DNA of 64,000 nt from Nostoc sp. UHCC 0926 (GCF_028623165.1 NZ_CP117768.1:2046001-2110000); one strand, 5' to 3'; counted from the stretch's first letter, positions 52,893 to 63,118 are shown. Notes: generated from the sequence alone by a model not told the origin. Numbers and translations are program-made.

Positions 52893-54794
52893 TTACCTCT
52901 GCTGTAAGTATTTGAGGATGCCACGAGCGATCGCTTCTGCCATCCGATTTTGATACTCTGGCGTTCCTAATCTGGGATTATCCTCGTAACCAGTCATATA
53001 GCCTGTTTCCACTAAAATCGAGGGCATAGAGCTTTTCCTAAGAACGTAGAATCTGGCTTTGCGAGTTCCTCGGTTTTTGATAGTACCGATGTTCTGGAGG
53101 ATGGTATTGCGAACTACTTCAGCCAGAGCATAACCGCTGTCGTAATAATATACTTCTAACCCATTCACATCAGGGCGATTATCAACGGAATTAGCGTGAA
53201 TGCTGACAAACGCAGTCGCATTAACTCGCTCGGCAATTTCTACCCGTCCCTGAAGTTCTACAAAAAAATCAGCATCCCGTGTTAATACCGCTTGTACACC
53301 ATTTTGCTCTAAAATTGCTGCTACCCTTTTACCAATAGGCAGGATTACATCCTTTTCTAAAAGTCCCCCTAGACCTGGGGCACCTGAGTCTTTTCCACCA
53401 TGTCCTGGGTCAATAACTACTAGCAATTTCCCTTTGGGAACCGAGGGGTGTGGCCGTGGCTGCGAAATTGTCCGGGGAATATCTGTAGGGTTTGGGAATT
53501 GACCTTGGTTTGGCGATGGCAGAGGAGGTAAAGCAATGGGCGCTGTGACGCTACCAGAGCGTTGTAATTCTAGAGCCAAAAGCTCGTCGCCAACCTGGTT
53601 GAGTTCCCCAATTTGCACTCCGGCTGCTGGTTGAATCAAGACGATGACAGTATTGGATTCTTGTGGTTGCAGGCGGACTCGCAAGATAGGGCTGTTAGGA
53701 TTAAAAGTCGGGCCTGTGACTTTGGGAGCTAACCGAGCATTGTTGATAGTTATGCGGAACAGACCAGAGCTTCTATCCCAGCCTCCTGTAGCAGATAAAG
53801 CTTGGTCGGCTCTAATCAGCAATTGTGTGCCATTATTAGCCAGTTGTACAGACTCAATAGTAGCAGGTGAGGTGTTAGTAGATGGTATAGGGCGTGGATT
53901 GTTACCTCCAGGCAACTGGGCAACGCCACGACTGGGCAGAACGATAAAACCACCAAGACTGCTAGTGGTTGCTCGCCAATTGGGACTATTTTCCTCTACC
54001 TGTAAAGTCAGGCGAACAACAGATGGGCTTGTTTGCAGTTGGCTGAACTGAATCCGGCTGACACCATAGCGATTAATCGACAAATCCCGCTGCTTTAGAA
54101 TTGGTGATAAAGTTGCGCCAGCAATATCGATGTTAATTGCCCTCTGATCGTTGCTACGATTAACCTGAATCTGAGGATTACCACCATTGGTACGGATGAA
54201 AAAACCATCACCTGTGACTTGTAAGTCCTCAATTTGAGTACCCCTGGCGACAAGCATTCCGTTTTTAGGTGGATTGACAGGACCTGTTGTCACCACGTTG
54301 TAAATATCTCTTTGGGAGAACACTGGTGGAGATGTTTTCGGTGAAGTTTCTGTTGCTATAGCTTGTTCTTGTTGCCCCCCAGTATTTCTTAAGGGTACAT
54401 TTTCGGCTTCTGGCGTAGGTAATTGCACTGTCCAGCGATCGCCAGTTCTACCAACAAATTGTACTCCCTTGGGGTCTAAAGTATAACCAGGAGTGACTTC
54501 AACGACTATGCGTGTTGTTTGTTCATCAAACTGCCCAACACGGATCGAACGAATTGCACCACCTACCTGTTGGGTTAGCTGCGGACGCCCAAATGTGGTT
54601 CCTGGCAAATCAATTACCAAACGAGTCGGGTTAAAAATTAATTGTGCTTGTGGTTGAACATCCCCTAAAGTATTAATTTCCAGCCTGTTTTTATTGGCAT
54701 CAAAACGCCAAGATTCAAGTTTCGCGGCCATTGCTGGCGACGATAGCATGAAGATAGTTCCAATAGTACTGGATAATAACCAGTGTAATTTCAC
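52893..54794 (-). CDS. amiC2: AmiC-type N-acetylmuramoyl-L-alanine amidase, second copy
   Basis: The 633-residue protein has a signal peptide, two AMIN domains (about 25-130 and 310-410) joined by Pro/Thr-rich linkers, and a C-terminal Amidase_3 domain. Zinc and catalytic residues are visible in VIDPGHGGKDSG, GLLEKDVILP, FVSIHANSVD and SILVETGYMTG. It cleaves the stem peptide from peptidoglycan at the septum; in Nostoc, AmiC2 drills the septal nanopores needed for cell-cell communication. The start is GTG with aggagaaagg before it. A paralogue lies 815 bp upstream, with a similar leader. The numbering follows the gene order I recall in Anabaena. Confidence 0.87.
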   Translation of the reverse strand: MKLHWLLSSTIGTIFMLSSPAMAAKLESWRFDANKNRLEINTLGDVQPQAQLIFNPTRLVIDLPGTTFGRPQLTQQVGGAIRSIRVGQFDEQTTRIVVEVTPGYTLDPKGVQFVGRTGDRWTVQLPTPEAENVPLRNTGGQQEQAIATETSPKTSPPVFSQRDIYNVVTTGPVNPPKNGMLVARGTQIEDLQVTGDGFFIRTNGGNPQIQVNRSNDQRAINIDIAGATLSPILKQRDLSINRYGVSRIQFSQLQTSPSVVRLTLQVEENSPNWRATTSSLGGFIVLPSRGVAQLPGGNNPRPIPSTNTSPATIESVQLANNGTQLLIRADQALSATGGWDRSSGLFRITINNARLAPKVTGPTFNPNSPILRVRLQPQESNTVIVLIQPAAGVQIGELNQVGDELLALELQRSGSVTAPIALPPLPSPNQGQFPNPTDIPRTISQPRPHPSVPKGKLLVVIDPGHGGKDSGAPGLGGLLEKDVILPIGKRVAAILEQNGVQAVLTRDADFFVELQGRVEIAERVNATAFVSIHANSVDNRPDVNGLEVYYYDSGYALAEVVRNTILQNIGTIKNRGTRKARFYVLRKSSMPSILVETGYMTGYEDNPRLGTPEYQNRMAEAIARGILKYLQQR

Positions 54795-55609
54795 AGTCCT
54801 TTCTCCTGATTCACATTCATGGGAGCCGTCAACATCTCAACATATTGGCAAATCCTCACACCATCACCGCGCCCACTTGAGTTTTGCGCTGTTATTAAGA
54901 CACAGCTAATGGGGTAAAATATAGCACGCTCTTGTGAATTTGCCATGCCATTAGCTCAGATAAATTTGACTGTCAATTTTAGATTTTAGATTCCCAATTT
55001 TAGATTTTTTGATTTTTGGTTTATGCCAGACTAACGTCTTGCTAGACTAACACCCCTTGTGACCTGAAATAATTCAATTCTCCTAAATTTAAAATTATCA
55101 AGCCCCATCCTTTTATCAGTGGGGTCAATCCCTTCTCCCAAGGGGAGACGCTGCGCGAACGGCTTGGTGCAGTCGCTCATGGGGAGCCACTGCGGTGGAC
55201 GGATTTCCCGGCATAAAGGAGGCAGTGCGCCCTTGCGGTTTCCCGACTTGTCCCTTGCGCGTCTCCCCTTCTCACATTGGGAGAGGCTAGCGCCTGCCGT
55301 AGGATGCCCAAAGGGCTGTAGGGAGAAGCAACTGCCGTCAAGTGGCATGGAAACCTTCAACATCTGCTTCACCAAAATCCAAAATCGTTCGACTGAGCGA
55401 ACGCAAGAGCGTCTCTAAGAGTTGCCGTTCGCGTAGCGTTCCGCAGGAAAGTCCAAAATCCAAAATTGGGTGGCTTGCAAAGCATCAGATGACAATAATA
55501 AAGAAGCTACTCCTGTCCCACCGCAAGAATACTTAAATTGTTTTACTACTAAATTGGATAAAAATGGTAAAGATTAGATGTATTTACTCAATAATTTCGA
55601 CTAAATTAC
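54795..55609. other. Region between the two amidase genes
   Basis: The 70 bp next to the downstream amidase repeat the leader of the upstream amidase (tcctttctcctgattcac... / tcctttctcctaattcac...), so the duplication covered the 5' region. Between about 55100 and 55450 there is a mosaic of GC-rich dispersed words (gggagacgctgcgcgaacgg, cgcgtctccccttc) with overlapping open frames that are not genes. Confidence 0.5.
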
Positions 55610-57487
55610 TTATCTTCTCTTTAGATACTGAAGAACACCACGAGCGATCGCCTCTGCCATTTTATTTTGGTAAGCTGAGGTTCTCAGCCTAGCCATATCC
55701 TCTCGACCAGTCATATAACCCGTTTCCACGAGAATGGAGGGCATAGAACTTTTTCTGAGAACATAAAATCTGGCTCGCCGCACTCCCCTGTCTTTGATAG
55801 TCCCAATACTTTGGAGAATGCTACTGCGGACAATGCGAGCTAGACCCAGACCGCTGTCGTAATAATAGACTTCTAAGCCATTAACATCGGGACGACTCGC
55901 ACCTGCTGAATTAGCGTGGATGCTAACAAACACATCAGCATTAGCTCGCTCTGCTAATAGCACTCGTCCCGGAAGGGTAACAAAATAGTCAGAATCCCTG
56001 GTCATAATTACTTGTACACCATTTTGCTGCAAAATCTCTGCCAGTCTTTTACCAATAGGCAAGATAACATCCTTTTCGCGTGCCCCTCCAATCCCAAGCG
56101 CTCCAGAGTCTTTGCCACCATGTCCGGGGTCAATAATGACTACCACTCGCCCATTGGTAACTCGGCGCTGTGGTTGTGATCGGAACTGGGGATTTGGATT
56201 GTTTGGGTCTGGGAATGGCCCCCGGTTTGGCGGTGGTAGCCCAGGTAAGGCAAAGGGGGGTCTTCCGGGGAGTGCGACAACCCGACGAGAACTTTGTATT
56301 GGTACTAAAAGCTGGTCGCCAATTTGCCTGGGTTGTCCAAGTTGCACTCCGGCTGCTGGTTGAACTAAAACAACAACTGTGTTGGGTGCTTGCGGTTGCA
56401 GCCGGACTCGGAGAATGGGGCTATTGGCAGCAAAAGTAGGGCCTGTAACTCTGGCAGCTAACTTGGCATTGGTAATTGTGACGCGGAACACACCTGATGA
56501 TCTATCCCAAATTCCCCTAGCAGATAAAGTTTGGTCGGCTTTAATTAGCAATTGTGTACCATTATTAGCCAGTTGTACAGACTCAATTGTTGCTGGTGAG
56601 TTGTTAGCAGATAGTCTGCTGGGAAAAGAAACGCGTTCTGACTGATTGTCCGAATTATTACTTCCAGGCAATCTGACAACACGACTAGGTAGAACCACCA
56701 AACCACCACTGTTACTATTAGTTGCTTGCCAGTCTGGGCTATTTTTATCTACCCGCAAACTCAAACGGACACCAGGAGGTCGGGTTTGTAATCGGGTGAA
56801 TTCGACGCGGCTAACACCATATTTATTAACGGGTATATTATTCTGTTGCGTCAGACGTGGTGATAAGGATGCGTCAGAGATATCCATGAAGATGGTAGCG
56901 CGATCGCGGCTGCGAATTACCCGAATCGGAGGATTACCACCACTGGTACGAATGAACAACCCATCGCCTGTTACTTGTAAAGTCTCAAGTTGAGTCGCCC
57001 CTTGTGTAGTAGTGGCAACCCTTGAAATACCAGGTTGAGGCTCAGAGTCTGGGGTAACAACACTGTAAGCACTTCTAGGAGATGAGGCAACTTTATCGAC
57101 TTCTGGCTTAGGTAATTGCACTGTCCAGCGATCGCCAGTTGTGCCAACAAATTGCACTCGTTTGGGGTCTAAAGTATAACCAGGAGTTAGTTCGACAACT
57201 ATCCGCGTCGTTTCTGCATCAAACTGCCCAACACGGATCGAGCGAATTCCACTGCCCACCTGTTGGGTTAGCTGCGGACGACCAAATGTAGTTCCTGGCA
57301 AGTCAATTATTAGCCGAGTCGGGTTAAAAATTAGTTGCGCTTGGGGTTGAACTGCTCCCACAGTATTAATTTCCAGCCTGTTTTGATTAGCATCAAAGCG
57401 CCAAGATTCAAGTCTCGCAGCCATTGCCGGCGACGATAACATGAAGATAGTTCCAATAGTGCTGGGTAGTAACCAGTGTAATTTCAC
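55610..57487 (-). CDS. amiC1: AmiC-type N-acetylmuramoyl-L-alanine amidase, first copy
   Basis: The 625-residue paralogue has the same plan as its neighbour: signal peptide, two AMIN domains, and Amidase_3 with VIDPGHGGKDSG, GAREKDVILP, FVSIHANSAG and SILVETGYMTG. The two proteins are nearly identical over the first 115 residues and the catalytic domain but differ in the linkers (this one reads RVATTTQGATQLE and lacks the VNPPKNG stretch). It starts with GTG after aggagaaagg. AmiC1 and AmiC2 of Anabaena act together in septal nanopore formation. Confidence 0.87.
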   Translation of the reverse strand: MKLHWLLPSTIGTIFMLSSPAMAARLESWRFDANQNRLEINTVGAVQPQAQLIFNPTRLIIDLPGTTFGRPQLTQQVGSGIRSIRVGQFDAETTRIVVELTPGYTLDPKRVQFVGTTGDRWTVQLPKPEVDKVASSPRSAYSVVTPDSEPQPGISRVATTTQGATQLETLQVTGDGLFIRTSGGNPPIRVIRSRDRATIFMDISDASLSPRLTQQNNIPVNKYGVSRVEFTRLQTRPPGVRLSLRVDKNSPDWQATNSNSGGLVVLPSRVVRLPGSNNSDNQSERVSFPSRLSANNSPATIESVQLANNGTQLLIKADQTLSARGIWDRSSGVFRVTITNAKLAARVTGPTFAANSPILRVRLQPQAPNTVVVLVQPAAGVQLGQPRQIGDQLLVPIQSSRRVVALPGRPPFALPGLPPPNRGPFPDPNNPNPQFRSQPQRRVTNGRVVVIIDPGHGGKDSGALGIGGAREKDVILPIGKRLAEILQQNGVQVIMTRDSDYFVTLPGRVLLAERANADVFVSIHANSAGASRPDVNGLEVYYYDSGLGLARIVRSSILQSIGTIKDRGVRRARFYVLRKSSMPSILVETGYMTGREDMARLRTSAYQNKMAEAIARGVLQYLKRR

Positions 57488-58081
57488 AGTCCTTTCTCCT
57501 AATTCACGTTCATGGGAGCCGTCAATATCTCAACTCATTGGTAAATCATCACATTGTCACCACCTAAACTTGACCTCTGATGCCTTTTTTGATTTTTTAA
57601 GCTGGTATAAAGAGGCGCTTAAATCAGTTACCAGGTTTCATATTGGGTTTAAATCCCCATGTAAAATCTTCCACCTTTAGAGGTGGAAAACTCTGACTCC
57701 CAAGGAAGCTAAAAAACTAAAAACTGATAACTGTTCACTGATAACTGTTTTTTGTTTGTTGCCATCAATGCACTAAGTAAATAATTCCCATTCCTGTGAG
57801 ATGATCTAGCAAGATTTATGGATGTTACTCCCAATTACCTGGAAAATATTCAGATAAAGGCTCACAAGCCAAGGGAGACTGGAAATAAATAACACTCCGA
57901 ATGCTGGTAGAAATTAGAAACAAACGATTATTCTACAATCACACGGGACGGAAATTTGGGGAGAGAAGTTTCCACTGCACAATCGCAAAATCTTCAAAGC
58001 CCGGTGATAGTACTGAATTCAGAGTCCTGAGTTCCGAGCAAAATCACTCAGAACTCAGTCAGAATTTACCCAAGACTTTAA
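57488..58081. other. Intergenic between amidase and antiporter
   Basis: The 594-bp gap includes the amidase leader, an 8-bp hairpin at 57669-57688 (ttccacct-ttag-aggtggaa) that could end the antiporter transcript, and the repeated words ctgataactgttcactgataac (57727-57748). The frames present at about 57900-58280 run antisense to the antiporter gene and are not supported. Confidence 0.4.
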
Positions 58082-59560
58082 TTAGCGATCGCCCGATTCT
58101 GGAGTTACTTCCAAATTGCCACTATCATTTAATGCTGGCATCCTTGATGCAGGTGGTTCAATTACCAACGAAGTTCCAGAGGAACCGTCTAAAATTGGTT
58201 GCTCTGAGCCTGCATCCACAGTTTTTGGATCTGGAAATACAAATCGTAACAAAGGAGGAGCTAAAAAGGTTGTCAAGATAACCATCATGATAATTGCTGC
58301 TCCTAATGGTTTCGAGAGAGCGCCACTGGCTGCGCCGACACCAGCAAACACTAAACCAACTTCCCCTCTGGGAATCATCCCCACGCCGATCGCTAAACGG
58401 TTGATTTCCGGTTGACCAAACACGCTTAAGCCTGTGATTACTTTACCGAGAATGGCTACTGTGATCAGGAAAGTTGCCATAATTAAACCTTCCCGATTGT
58501 CGGGAATTGCTGGGTTTAAAACTCCCAAATCGGTTTTTGCCCCAACAGTCACAAAGAAAATTGGCACTAACATATCGGCAATGGGTACGACTTGCGTTTG
58601 CAGTTCTTTGCGCTTATCTGTCTCCTCCAGGACTAAACCAGCCGCAAAAGCTCCCAGAATTGCTTCTAACTGGATGACGGCAGCAAGGTATGCCATCGCA
58701 AAGGCGAAGATGAAGGCTGGGATTACCAGTCCACCGCGTGTTTTGAGTTTATCAGCGATCGCCACAAAGGACTTATTGAAAACATTGCCTAATAATATTG
58801 CTCCCAAAATAAAACCAGTGGCGCTGATAATCAAATAAATGACTTTGTTTACATCCACCACGCCATCTTTAGCTAGGCTAGCTACTACCGCTAAAACGAT
58901 GATTCCCAGTACGTCGTCAATTACAGCAGCACCGAGAATAATCTGCCCTTCTTTAGAATTGAGTCGCCCCAATTCTGACAACACCTTGGAAGTCATCCCA
59001 ATACTAGTGGCAGTTAAAGCCGCCCCGGCAAAAATTGCAGGTACAGCATCGATACCAAATAAAGTCATCAGTCCCACAGTACCAGCGGCAAAGGGTACTA
59101 CTACCCCCACTACTGCCACGACGGTGGCTTGGATACCAACTGCCATTAAATCTTTTAAGTTCGACTCCAAGCCGATTTCAAACAGCAGGATGATCACACC
59201 CAATTCTGCCAAAACAGAAACGACCTCAGACTGCGCTGCAAACACCGCTGGAGTGGCTTCAGGAGTTAAACCAGCAGTGGTTTGAAGGAAGGAGATGATC
59301 AAAGAGCTAGAACTATCTGTGCCGCCTTCTGGAAACACTAAAAGGTGGAGAACAGAGATGCCCACTACCACACCACCTACTAGTTCGCCTAAGACAGGCG
59401 GGAAACCCACTTGGTTTGATAACTCTCCACCAACTTTGCTGGCGAGATAAATGACTACTAAGCTTAGTAGCACTGCTGCTACTACCATTGAACTGTCTGC
59501 GGCTTGTGTTGCGCTGGCCAGCAGAGGAAAAGAGTAGCTGATTGGATCTAACAAATGCAT
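58082..59560 (-). CDS. Cation/proton antiporter, CPA2 family
   Basis: From the ATG at 59560 (MHLLDPISYSFPLLAS) the protein has 492 residues and about twelve membrane helices: VVAAVLLSLVVIYLASKVGG, ELGVIILLFEIGLESNLKDL, AVIDDVLGIIVLAVV and MIPRGEVGLVFAGVGAASG among them. IDD in the fifth to sixth helix is the ion-binding pair of CPA2 exchangers (NapA/KefB-like). It exchanges Na+ or K+ for H+ across plasma or thylakoid membrane. The frame reaches upstream to 59695, overlapping the EVE gene; that extension is basic and lacks a start signal. Confidence 0.88.
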   Translation of the reverse strand: MHLLDPISYSFPLLASATQAADSSMVVAAVLLSLVVIYLASKVGGELSNQVGFPPVLGELVGGVVVGISVLHLLVFPEGGTDSSSSLIISFLQTTAGLTPEATPAVFAAQSEVVSVLAELGVIILLFEIGLESNLKDLMAVGIQATVVAVVGVVVPFAAGTVGLMTLFGIDAVPAIFAGAALTATSIGMTSKVLSELGRLNSKEGQIILGAAVIDDVLGIIVLAVVASLAKDGVVDVNKVIYLIISATGFILGAILLGNVFNKSFVAIADKLKTRGGLVIPAFIFAFAMAYLAAVIQLEAILGAFAAGLVLEETDKRKELQTQVVPIADMLVPIFFVTVGAKTDLGVLNPAIPDNREGLIMATFLITVAILGKVITGLSVFGQPEINRLAIGVGMIPRGEVGLVFAGVGAASGALSKPLGAAIIMMVILTTFLAPPLLRFVFPDPKTVDAGSEQPILDGSSGTSLVIEPPASRMPALNDSGNLEVTPESGDR

Positions 59561-59643
59561 GGGTTCTGTGAAAATCCTTCTCTTTGATTTTGACGCGTTT
59601 CTGAAAAACATCCTATGAAGATGCAATTGGCAGCTGACACAAA

Positions 59644-60057
59644 TTAATTTGTACCACCTGTCAACTCGATCAAGTATTGCCAGTAGACTTCCCAAACCGG
59701 GACTACAGACAGTCTAGGAAGTCGCAGCAAGTCAAAATCTCTAAATTTACCATCCTGTTTTATTTGGGCTAGGGTGACGGGTTGGTGTACTCTTTGTAAT
59801 GCCTGCACATCCACAACTGCCCGTTTGCTGTCATTGAGTGCTGGATCGATATAGGGTTGACTAACTATCTCTGCTAAACCTATGACTTGCCGTTCTTTGC
59901 CTGTGTGATAAATGAACGCCAAGTCACCAAGGAGCATGGTACGTAGATGTTTGAGCGCTAAGGAATTGTTGACTCCATCCCAAACTGTACTGCCATCCCG
60001 TTCCAAATCGAAGTAGGAATAATTTTCCGGTTCAGTTTTCAGCAGCCAATACGCCAC
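59644..60057 (-). CDS. EVE-domain protein
   Basis: The 137-residue protein is a complete EVE domain: MAYWLLKTEPENYSYFDLER, VWDGVNNSLALKHLRTM and GDLAFIYHTGKERQVIGLAE. EVE and related PUA-like domains bind modified bases in DNA or RNA. It lies 84 bp upstream of the antiporter gene on the same strand. Target and function are unknown. Confidence 0.88.
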   Translation of the reverse strand: MAYWLLKTEPENYSYFDLERDGSTVWDGVNNSLALKHLRTMLLGDLAFIYHTGKERQVIGLAEIVSQPYIDPALNDSKRAVVDVQALQRVHQPVTLAQIKQDGKFRDFDLLRLPRLSVVPVWEVYWQYLIELTGGTN

Positions 60058-60396
60058 GACAAATCTCCAAAAAGGCTAGTACCGCAAGGCAGAAGTCAAA
60101 AATCAAAAGTCAAAAGTCAAAAGTCAAAAGTATTATGGAATAAGCTCTTTAGGGATTTTAAATGGTTGCTCTATTTACGCCGTAGCGTACTAGTGTAATT
60201 TTTTTAGTATCCAAAAATGTAACCATTTCAGCTTTTGATTATGGCAGTGTCAAAGTAAGAACATACAAATCGGATCTAGCGATCGCACTTAAGTTGTGAA
60301 AAACTTGTGGTGACTGTTGACTCTTAACAGCCACCAGAAGATTGCTACATACGCTTATTAAAAACATCTGTGGATACTTTGAGGAGTGCAAATATT
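60058..60396. promoter_or_regulatory. Divergent upstream region with heptamer repeat
   Basis: Between the divergent EVE and SIMPL genes. A heptamer array (aagtcaa type, five units, 60094-60130) lies near the EVE side. The SIMPL gene is preceded by gaggag 10 nt before its ATG. No regulatory site is recognised. Confidence 0.5.
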
Positions 60397-61137
60397 ATGA
60401 CTAGAGCCGCTTTACCTGGTTCTCAGTTTCCAAGTGGGAACTTGTGGAAAATACTGCCTTTAGCTTTGCTTTTATGTGCAGCTTTTGTATCACCTGCGTT
60501 AGCACAAGAAAAGGATAAATTGTGGCGAACCCTTAGTGTGACTGGTCGCGGAGTGGAAACAACTCCTGCAACCTTGGCACAAGTCAGTTTAGGAGTAGAA
60601 ATTCAGGGGAAAACAGCACAGGAGGTACAGCAAGAAGCCGCCCGGAGGTCATCGGCTGTAGTTGCGTTCCTTAAGAGCCAAAATGTCGAAAAATTACAAA
60701 CCACTGGTATTCAACTTAACCCAGTTTATAGCTACACTAATAATGTGCAGCGGATTACAGGTTATGCTGCCACTAACACCGTGAGTTTTCGTATTTCCAC
60801 CGAGAAAGCTGGTACATTATTAGATGATGCAGTGAAAGCGGGTGCGACACAAATTAACGGCATTAGTTTTGTTGCGAATGATCAAGCGATCGCGGCTGCT
60901 CAAAAACAAGCATTAAAAGAAGCTACCCAAGACGCCCAGCAGCAAGCTGATGCTGTTTTCAGTGCCTTGGGTTTGAAACCCAAAGAAGTGGTGAGTGTTC
61001 AAGTTAATAATGCCAGTCCACCTCCACCACCCATGTTTTTACGGGCTGAGGCTGCCAAGGTAGCTGATGCTTCCACCCCTGTCATTGGTGGTGAGCAGCA
61101 AGTAGAAGCATCAGTAACGCTGCAAATTAGTTATTAG
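60397..61137 (+). CDS. SIMPL-domain (DUF541) exported protein
   Basis: From the ATG at 60397 the protein has 246 residues, a signal peptide (LALLLCAAFVSPALAQ) and a SIMPL domain: LSVTGRGVETTPATLAQVSL, TTGIQLNPVYSYTN and AQKQALKEATQDAQQQADAV, ending in ASVTLQISY. Such proteins form periplasmic oligomers of unknown role. The stop codon TAG is made of the last T of a target duplication and the first two bases of a MITE, as would the original sequence have been (TAG in both cases). GTG at 60370 is a less likely start. Confidence 0.85.
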   Translation: MTRAALPGSQFPSGNLWKILPLALLLCAAFVSPALAQEKDKLWRTLSVTGRGVETTPATLAQVSLGVEIQGKTAQEVQQEAARRSSAVVAFLKSQNVEKLQTTGIQLNPVYSYTNNVQRITGYAATNTVSFRISTEKAGTLLDDAVKAGATQINGISFVANDQAIAAAQKQALKEATQDAQQQADAVFSALGLKPKEVVSVQVNNASPPPPPMFLRAEAAKVADASTPVIGGEQQVEASVTLQISY

Positions 61138-61237
61138 GGACTGACAAAAAATAAATTATCCAAAATTATTTGTACATTTGTAGGGGCGCAAGGCCTTGCG
61201 CCCCTAAGATGGGATGTTTTTTTAACTGGAAGTCCCT
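61136..61237. mobile_element. 102-bp MITE, copy B, with 8-bp target duplication
   Basis: The element is flanked by exact copies of tagttatt (61128-61135 and 61238-61245). Its right end reversed (agggacttccagttaaaaaa) matches the left end of the 21884-22035 element and its left end (agggactgac...ataaattatccaa) matches that element's right end, so the two are in opposite orientation. The centre is a 26-bp perfect palindrome (61181-61206). It sits between the convergent SIMPL and ssb genes and could serve as their terminator. Confidence 0.8.
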
Positions 61238-61375
61238 TAGTTATTAGTCATTAGTTCTTTGTCATTTGTGAGGACAAAGGACAATGCCCTATACAACTCT
61301 TGGAGAGGCTGCGCCCTAAGCGTAGCTATGCCGCAGGCTTTACGGCTACGCTCAGTACAAGTGCCCAATGCCCAA

Positions 61376-61738
61376 TTAAAAATGTTCTGAAGACATATTT
61401 TCTGTGCCGCCTTCTCCATCTCGTTTAGAGCCTAATAAATCCAGTTGGTCTACTTGGATAACTGGTGATGATCGGTTTGCTCCTGTTTGGCGATCGCTCC
61501 ATGTGTCAAACTTCAAGGAACCTTTGACTCCAATTAGACTGCCTTTACGTACATAATTGCCCGCTACTTCTGCCGTTTTTCCCCATAGTTCCAAAGAGAA
61601 CCAGTCAGGTTCATCGCTGTTACGGGATCTCCGCTTGACAGCTAGTCTTAATTTACACACCACTTTCCCCGACTCAAAATATTTTATATCTGGGTCACTG
61701 CCTACACGACCAACAAGGGTGACAATATTGATACTCAT
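61376..61738 (-). CDS. ssb: Single-stranded DNA-binding protein
   Basis: The 120-residue protein is an OB-fold SSB: MSINIVTLVGRVGSDPDIKY, VCKLRLAVKR and WFSLELWGKTAEVAGNYVRK, then VIQVDQLDLLGS. It binds single-stranded DNA in replication and repair. Its C-terminus (TENMSSEHF) lacks the acidic DDDIPF-type tip through which many SSBs recruit partners, and it is shorter than the main 170-180-residue SSBs of this group, so it may be a second, specialised copy. Confidence 0.87.
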   Translation of the reverse strand: MSINIVTLVGRVGSDPDIKYFESGKVVCKLRLAVKRRSRNSDEPDWFSLELWGKTAEVAGNYVRKGSLIGVKGSLKFDTWSDRQTGANRSSPVIQVDQLDLLGSKRDGEGGTENMSSEHF

Positions 61739-62074
61739 ATGTGTTACCTCTTAGTACTGACGTACTCATTAATTCTGATTTTCATCATAGCGAATTGTGA
61801 AACTCTTGAAAATAATGTGTTAAACAGTTAACAATATAGTTGAATTGAAAAATTATACATATTACTTGGAGAAACACATAAAAGTATACGAATATACTAA
61901 GTTAACCAGAAAATATCAAAAAATAGAGGACTTAGACATAGTAAATATTCCTGGGAATCAGATAAAAATATAGTCTAGTTTACTCAACTCAGGATATAAA
62001 CGTAATCGAATTCAGCACGATTAATTCTTACCGTTGTAGTCAAAAAGTATCGCACATAGGGGGCTTAGAGACGC
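61739..62074. promoter_or_regulatory. ssb / mreB divergent upstream region
   Basis: The 336-bp AT-rich gap separates divergent ssb and mreB. The mreB GTG is preceded by gggggctta. No regulatory site is recognised. Confidence 0.35.
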
Positions 62075-63118
62075 GTGGGTATTTTTAGGAACTTTCGCAC
62101 ATCATGGGATATGGGTATCGACCTCGGTACCGCTAACACTCTCGTTTATGTATCTGGTAAAGGTATTGTACTGCAAGAGCCTTCTGTAGTTGCGATCGAT
62201 GTCAACCAAAAGGTAGCACTGGCAGTAGGAGAAGAAGCTAAAAAAATGCTCGGTCGCACACCTGGAAATGTGATTGCTCTGCGCCCTTTGCGTGATGGTG
62301 TAATCGCTGATTTCGATATAGCCGAGCTAATGCTGAAAAGCTTTATTCAGCGTGTAAATGAAGGTAGGTCTTTGATTTTACCCCGGATTGTCATTGGTAT
62401 TCCCAGTGGCGTCACAGGAGTAGAAAGGCGAGCTGTGATGGATGCAGCTCATCAAGCAGGAGCAAGAAAAGTATATTTAATCGATGAACCTGTAGCTGCG
62501 GCCATTGGTGCAGGACTACCTGTTGCCGAACCCACTGGCAACATGATCATCGATATTGGTGGTGGTACAACAGAAGTTGCAGTGCTGAGTCTTCAGGGTA
62601 CAGTGATTAGCGAATCAGTACGCATTGCTGGAGATGAACTGACTGAAGCGATCATTCAGTATATTAAGAAAGTTCATAACTTAGTGATTGGTGAACGGAC
62701 TGCCGAGGACATCAAGATTCGGATTGGTTCTGCCTATCCTACTAATGATGATAATGACGCGATTATGGAAGTCCGAGGCTTACACCTGCTTTCTGGTCTA
62801 CCGCGAACTGTAACGATCAAAGGCCCAGAAATCCGTGAAAGCATGTTAGAACCGCTATCAGTAATTATAGAAGCTGTGAAGCGGACACTGGAACGCACAC
62901 CTCCAGAACTAGCAGCAGACATTATTGACAGAGGTATTATGTTAGCTGGCGGCGGTGCTTTGCTCAAAGGCATAGATACCCTCATTAGCCATGAAACGGG
63001 GATTGTAACTCACATTGCCGCCGATCCTCTCTGCTGTGTTGTGCTGGGAACAGGTCGTGTGTTAGAAAACTTCAAACAGTTGGAACGAGTTGTCACAGAA
63101 AGCTCTCGCAATATGTAG
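62075..63118 (+). CDS. mreB: Rod shape-determining protein MreB
   Basis: The 347-residue actin homologue has the nucleotide-binding motifs [14 protein letters not shown] (phosphate 1), [16 protein letters not shown] (phosphate 2) and [14 protein letters not shown] (adenosine). It begins with a short amphipathic stretch ([11 protein letters not shown]) that can touch the membrane. MreB filaments guide side-wall peptidoglycan synthesis. The start is GTG. mreC follows after 100 bp on the same strand, the normal order. Confidence 0.96.
   Translation: MGIFRNFRTSWDMGIDLGTANTLVYVSGKGIVLQEPSVVAIDVNQKVALAVGEEAKKMLGRTPGNVIALRPLRDGVIADFDIAELMLKSFIQRVNEGRSLILPRIVIGIPSGVTGVERRAVMDAAHQAGARKVYLIDEPVAAAIGAGLPVAEPTGNMIIDIGGGTTEVAVLSLQGTVISESVRIAGDELTEAIIQYIKKVHNLVIGERTAEDIKIRIGSAYPTNDDNDAIMEVRGLHLLSGLPRTVTIKGPEIRESMLEPLSVIIEAVKRTLERTPPELAADIIDRGIMLAGGGALLKGIDTLISHETGIVTHIAADPLCCVVLGTGRVLENFKQLERVVTESSRNM

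Noticed and set aside
55031-55418. Overlapping 114- and 99-residue frames on both strands between the amidase genes
   Set aside because: Both are translations of GC-rich dispersed repeat words; neither has a start signal.
57901-58281. 126-residue plus-strand frame
   Set aside because: It runs into and antisense to the antiporter gene; the part outside is spacer without protein-like pattern.
58434-59285. Long Thr/Ala-rich plus-strand frames (134 and 148 residues)
   Set aside because: They are antisense to the membrane helices of the antiporter gene, a common cause of such spurious frames.
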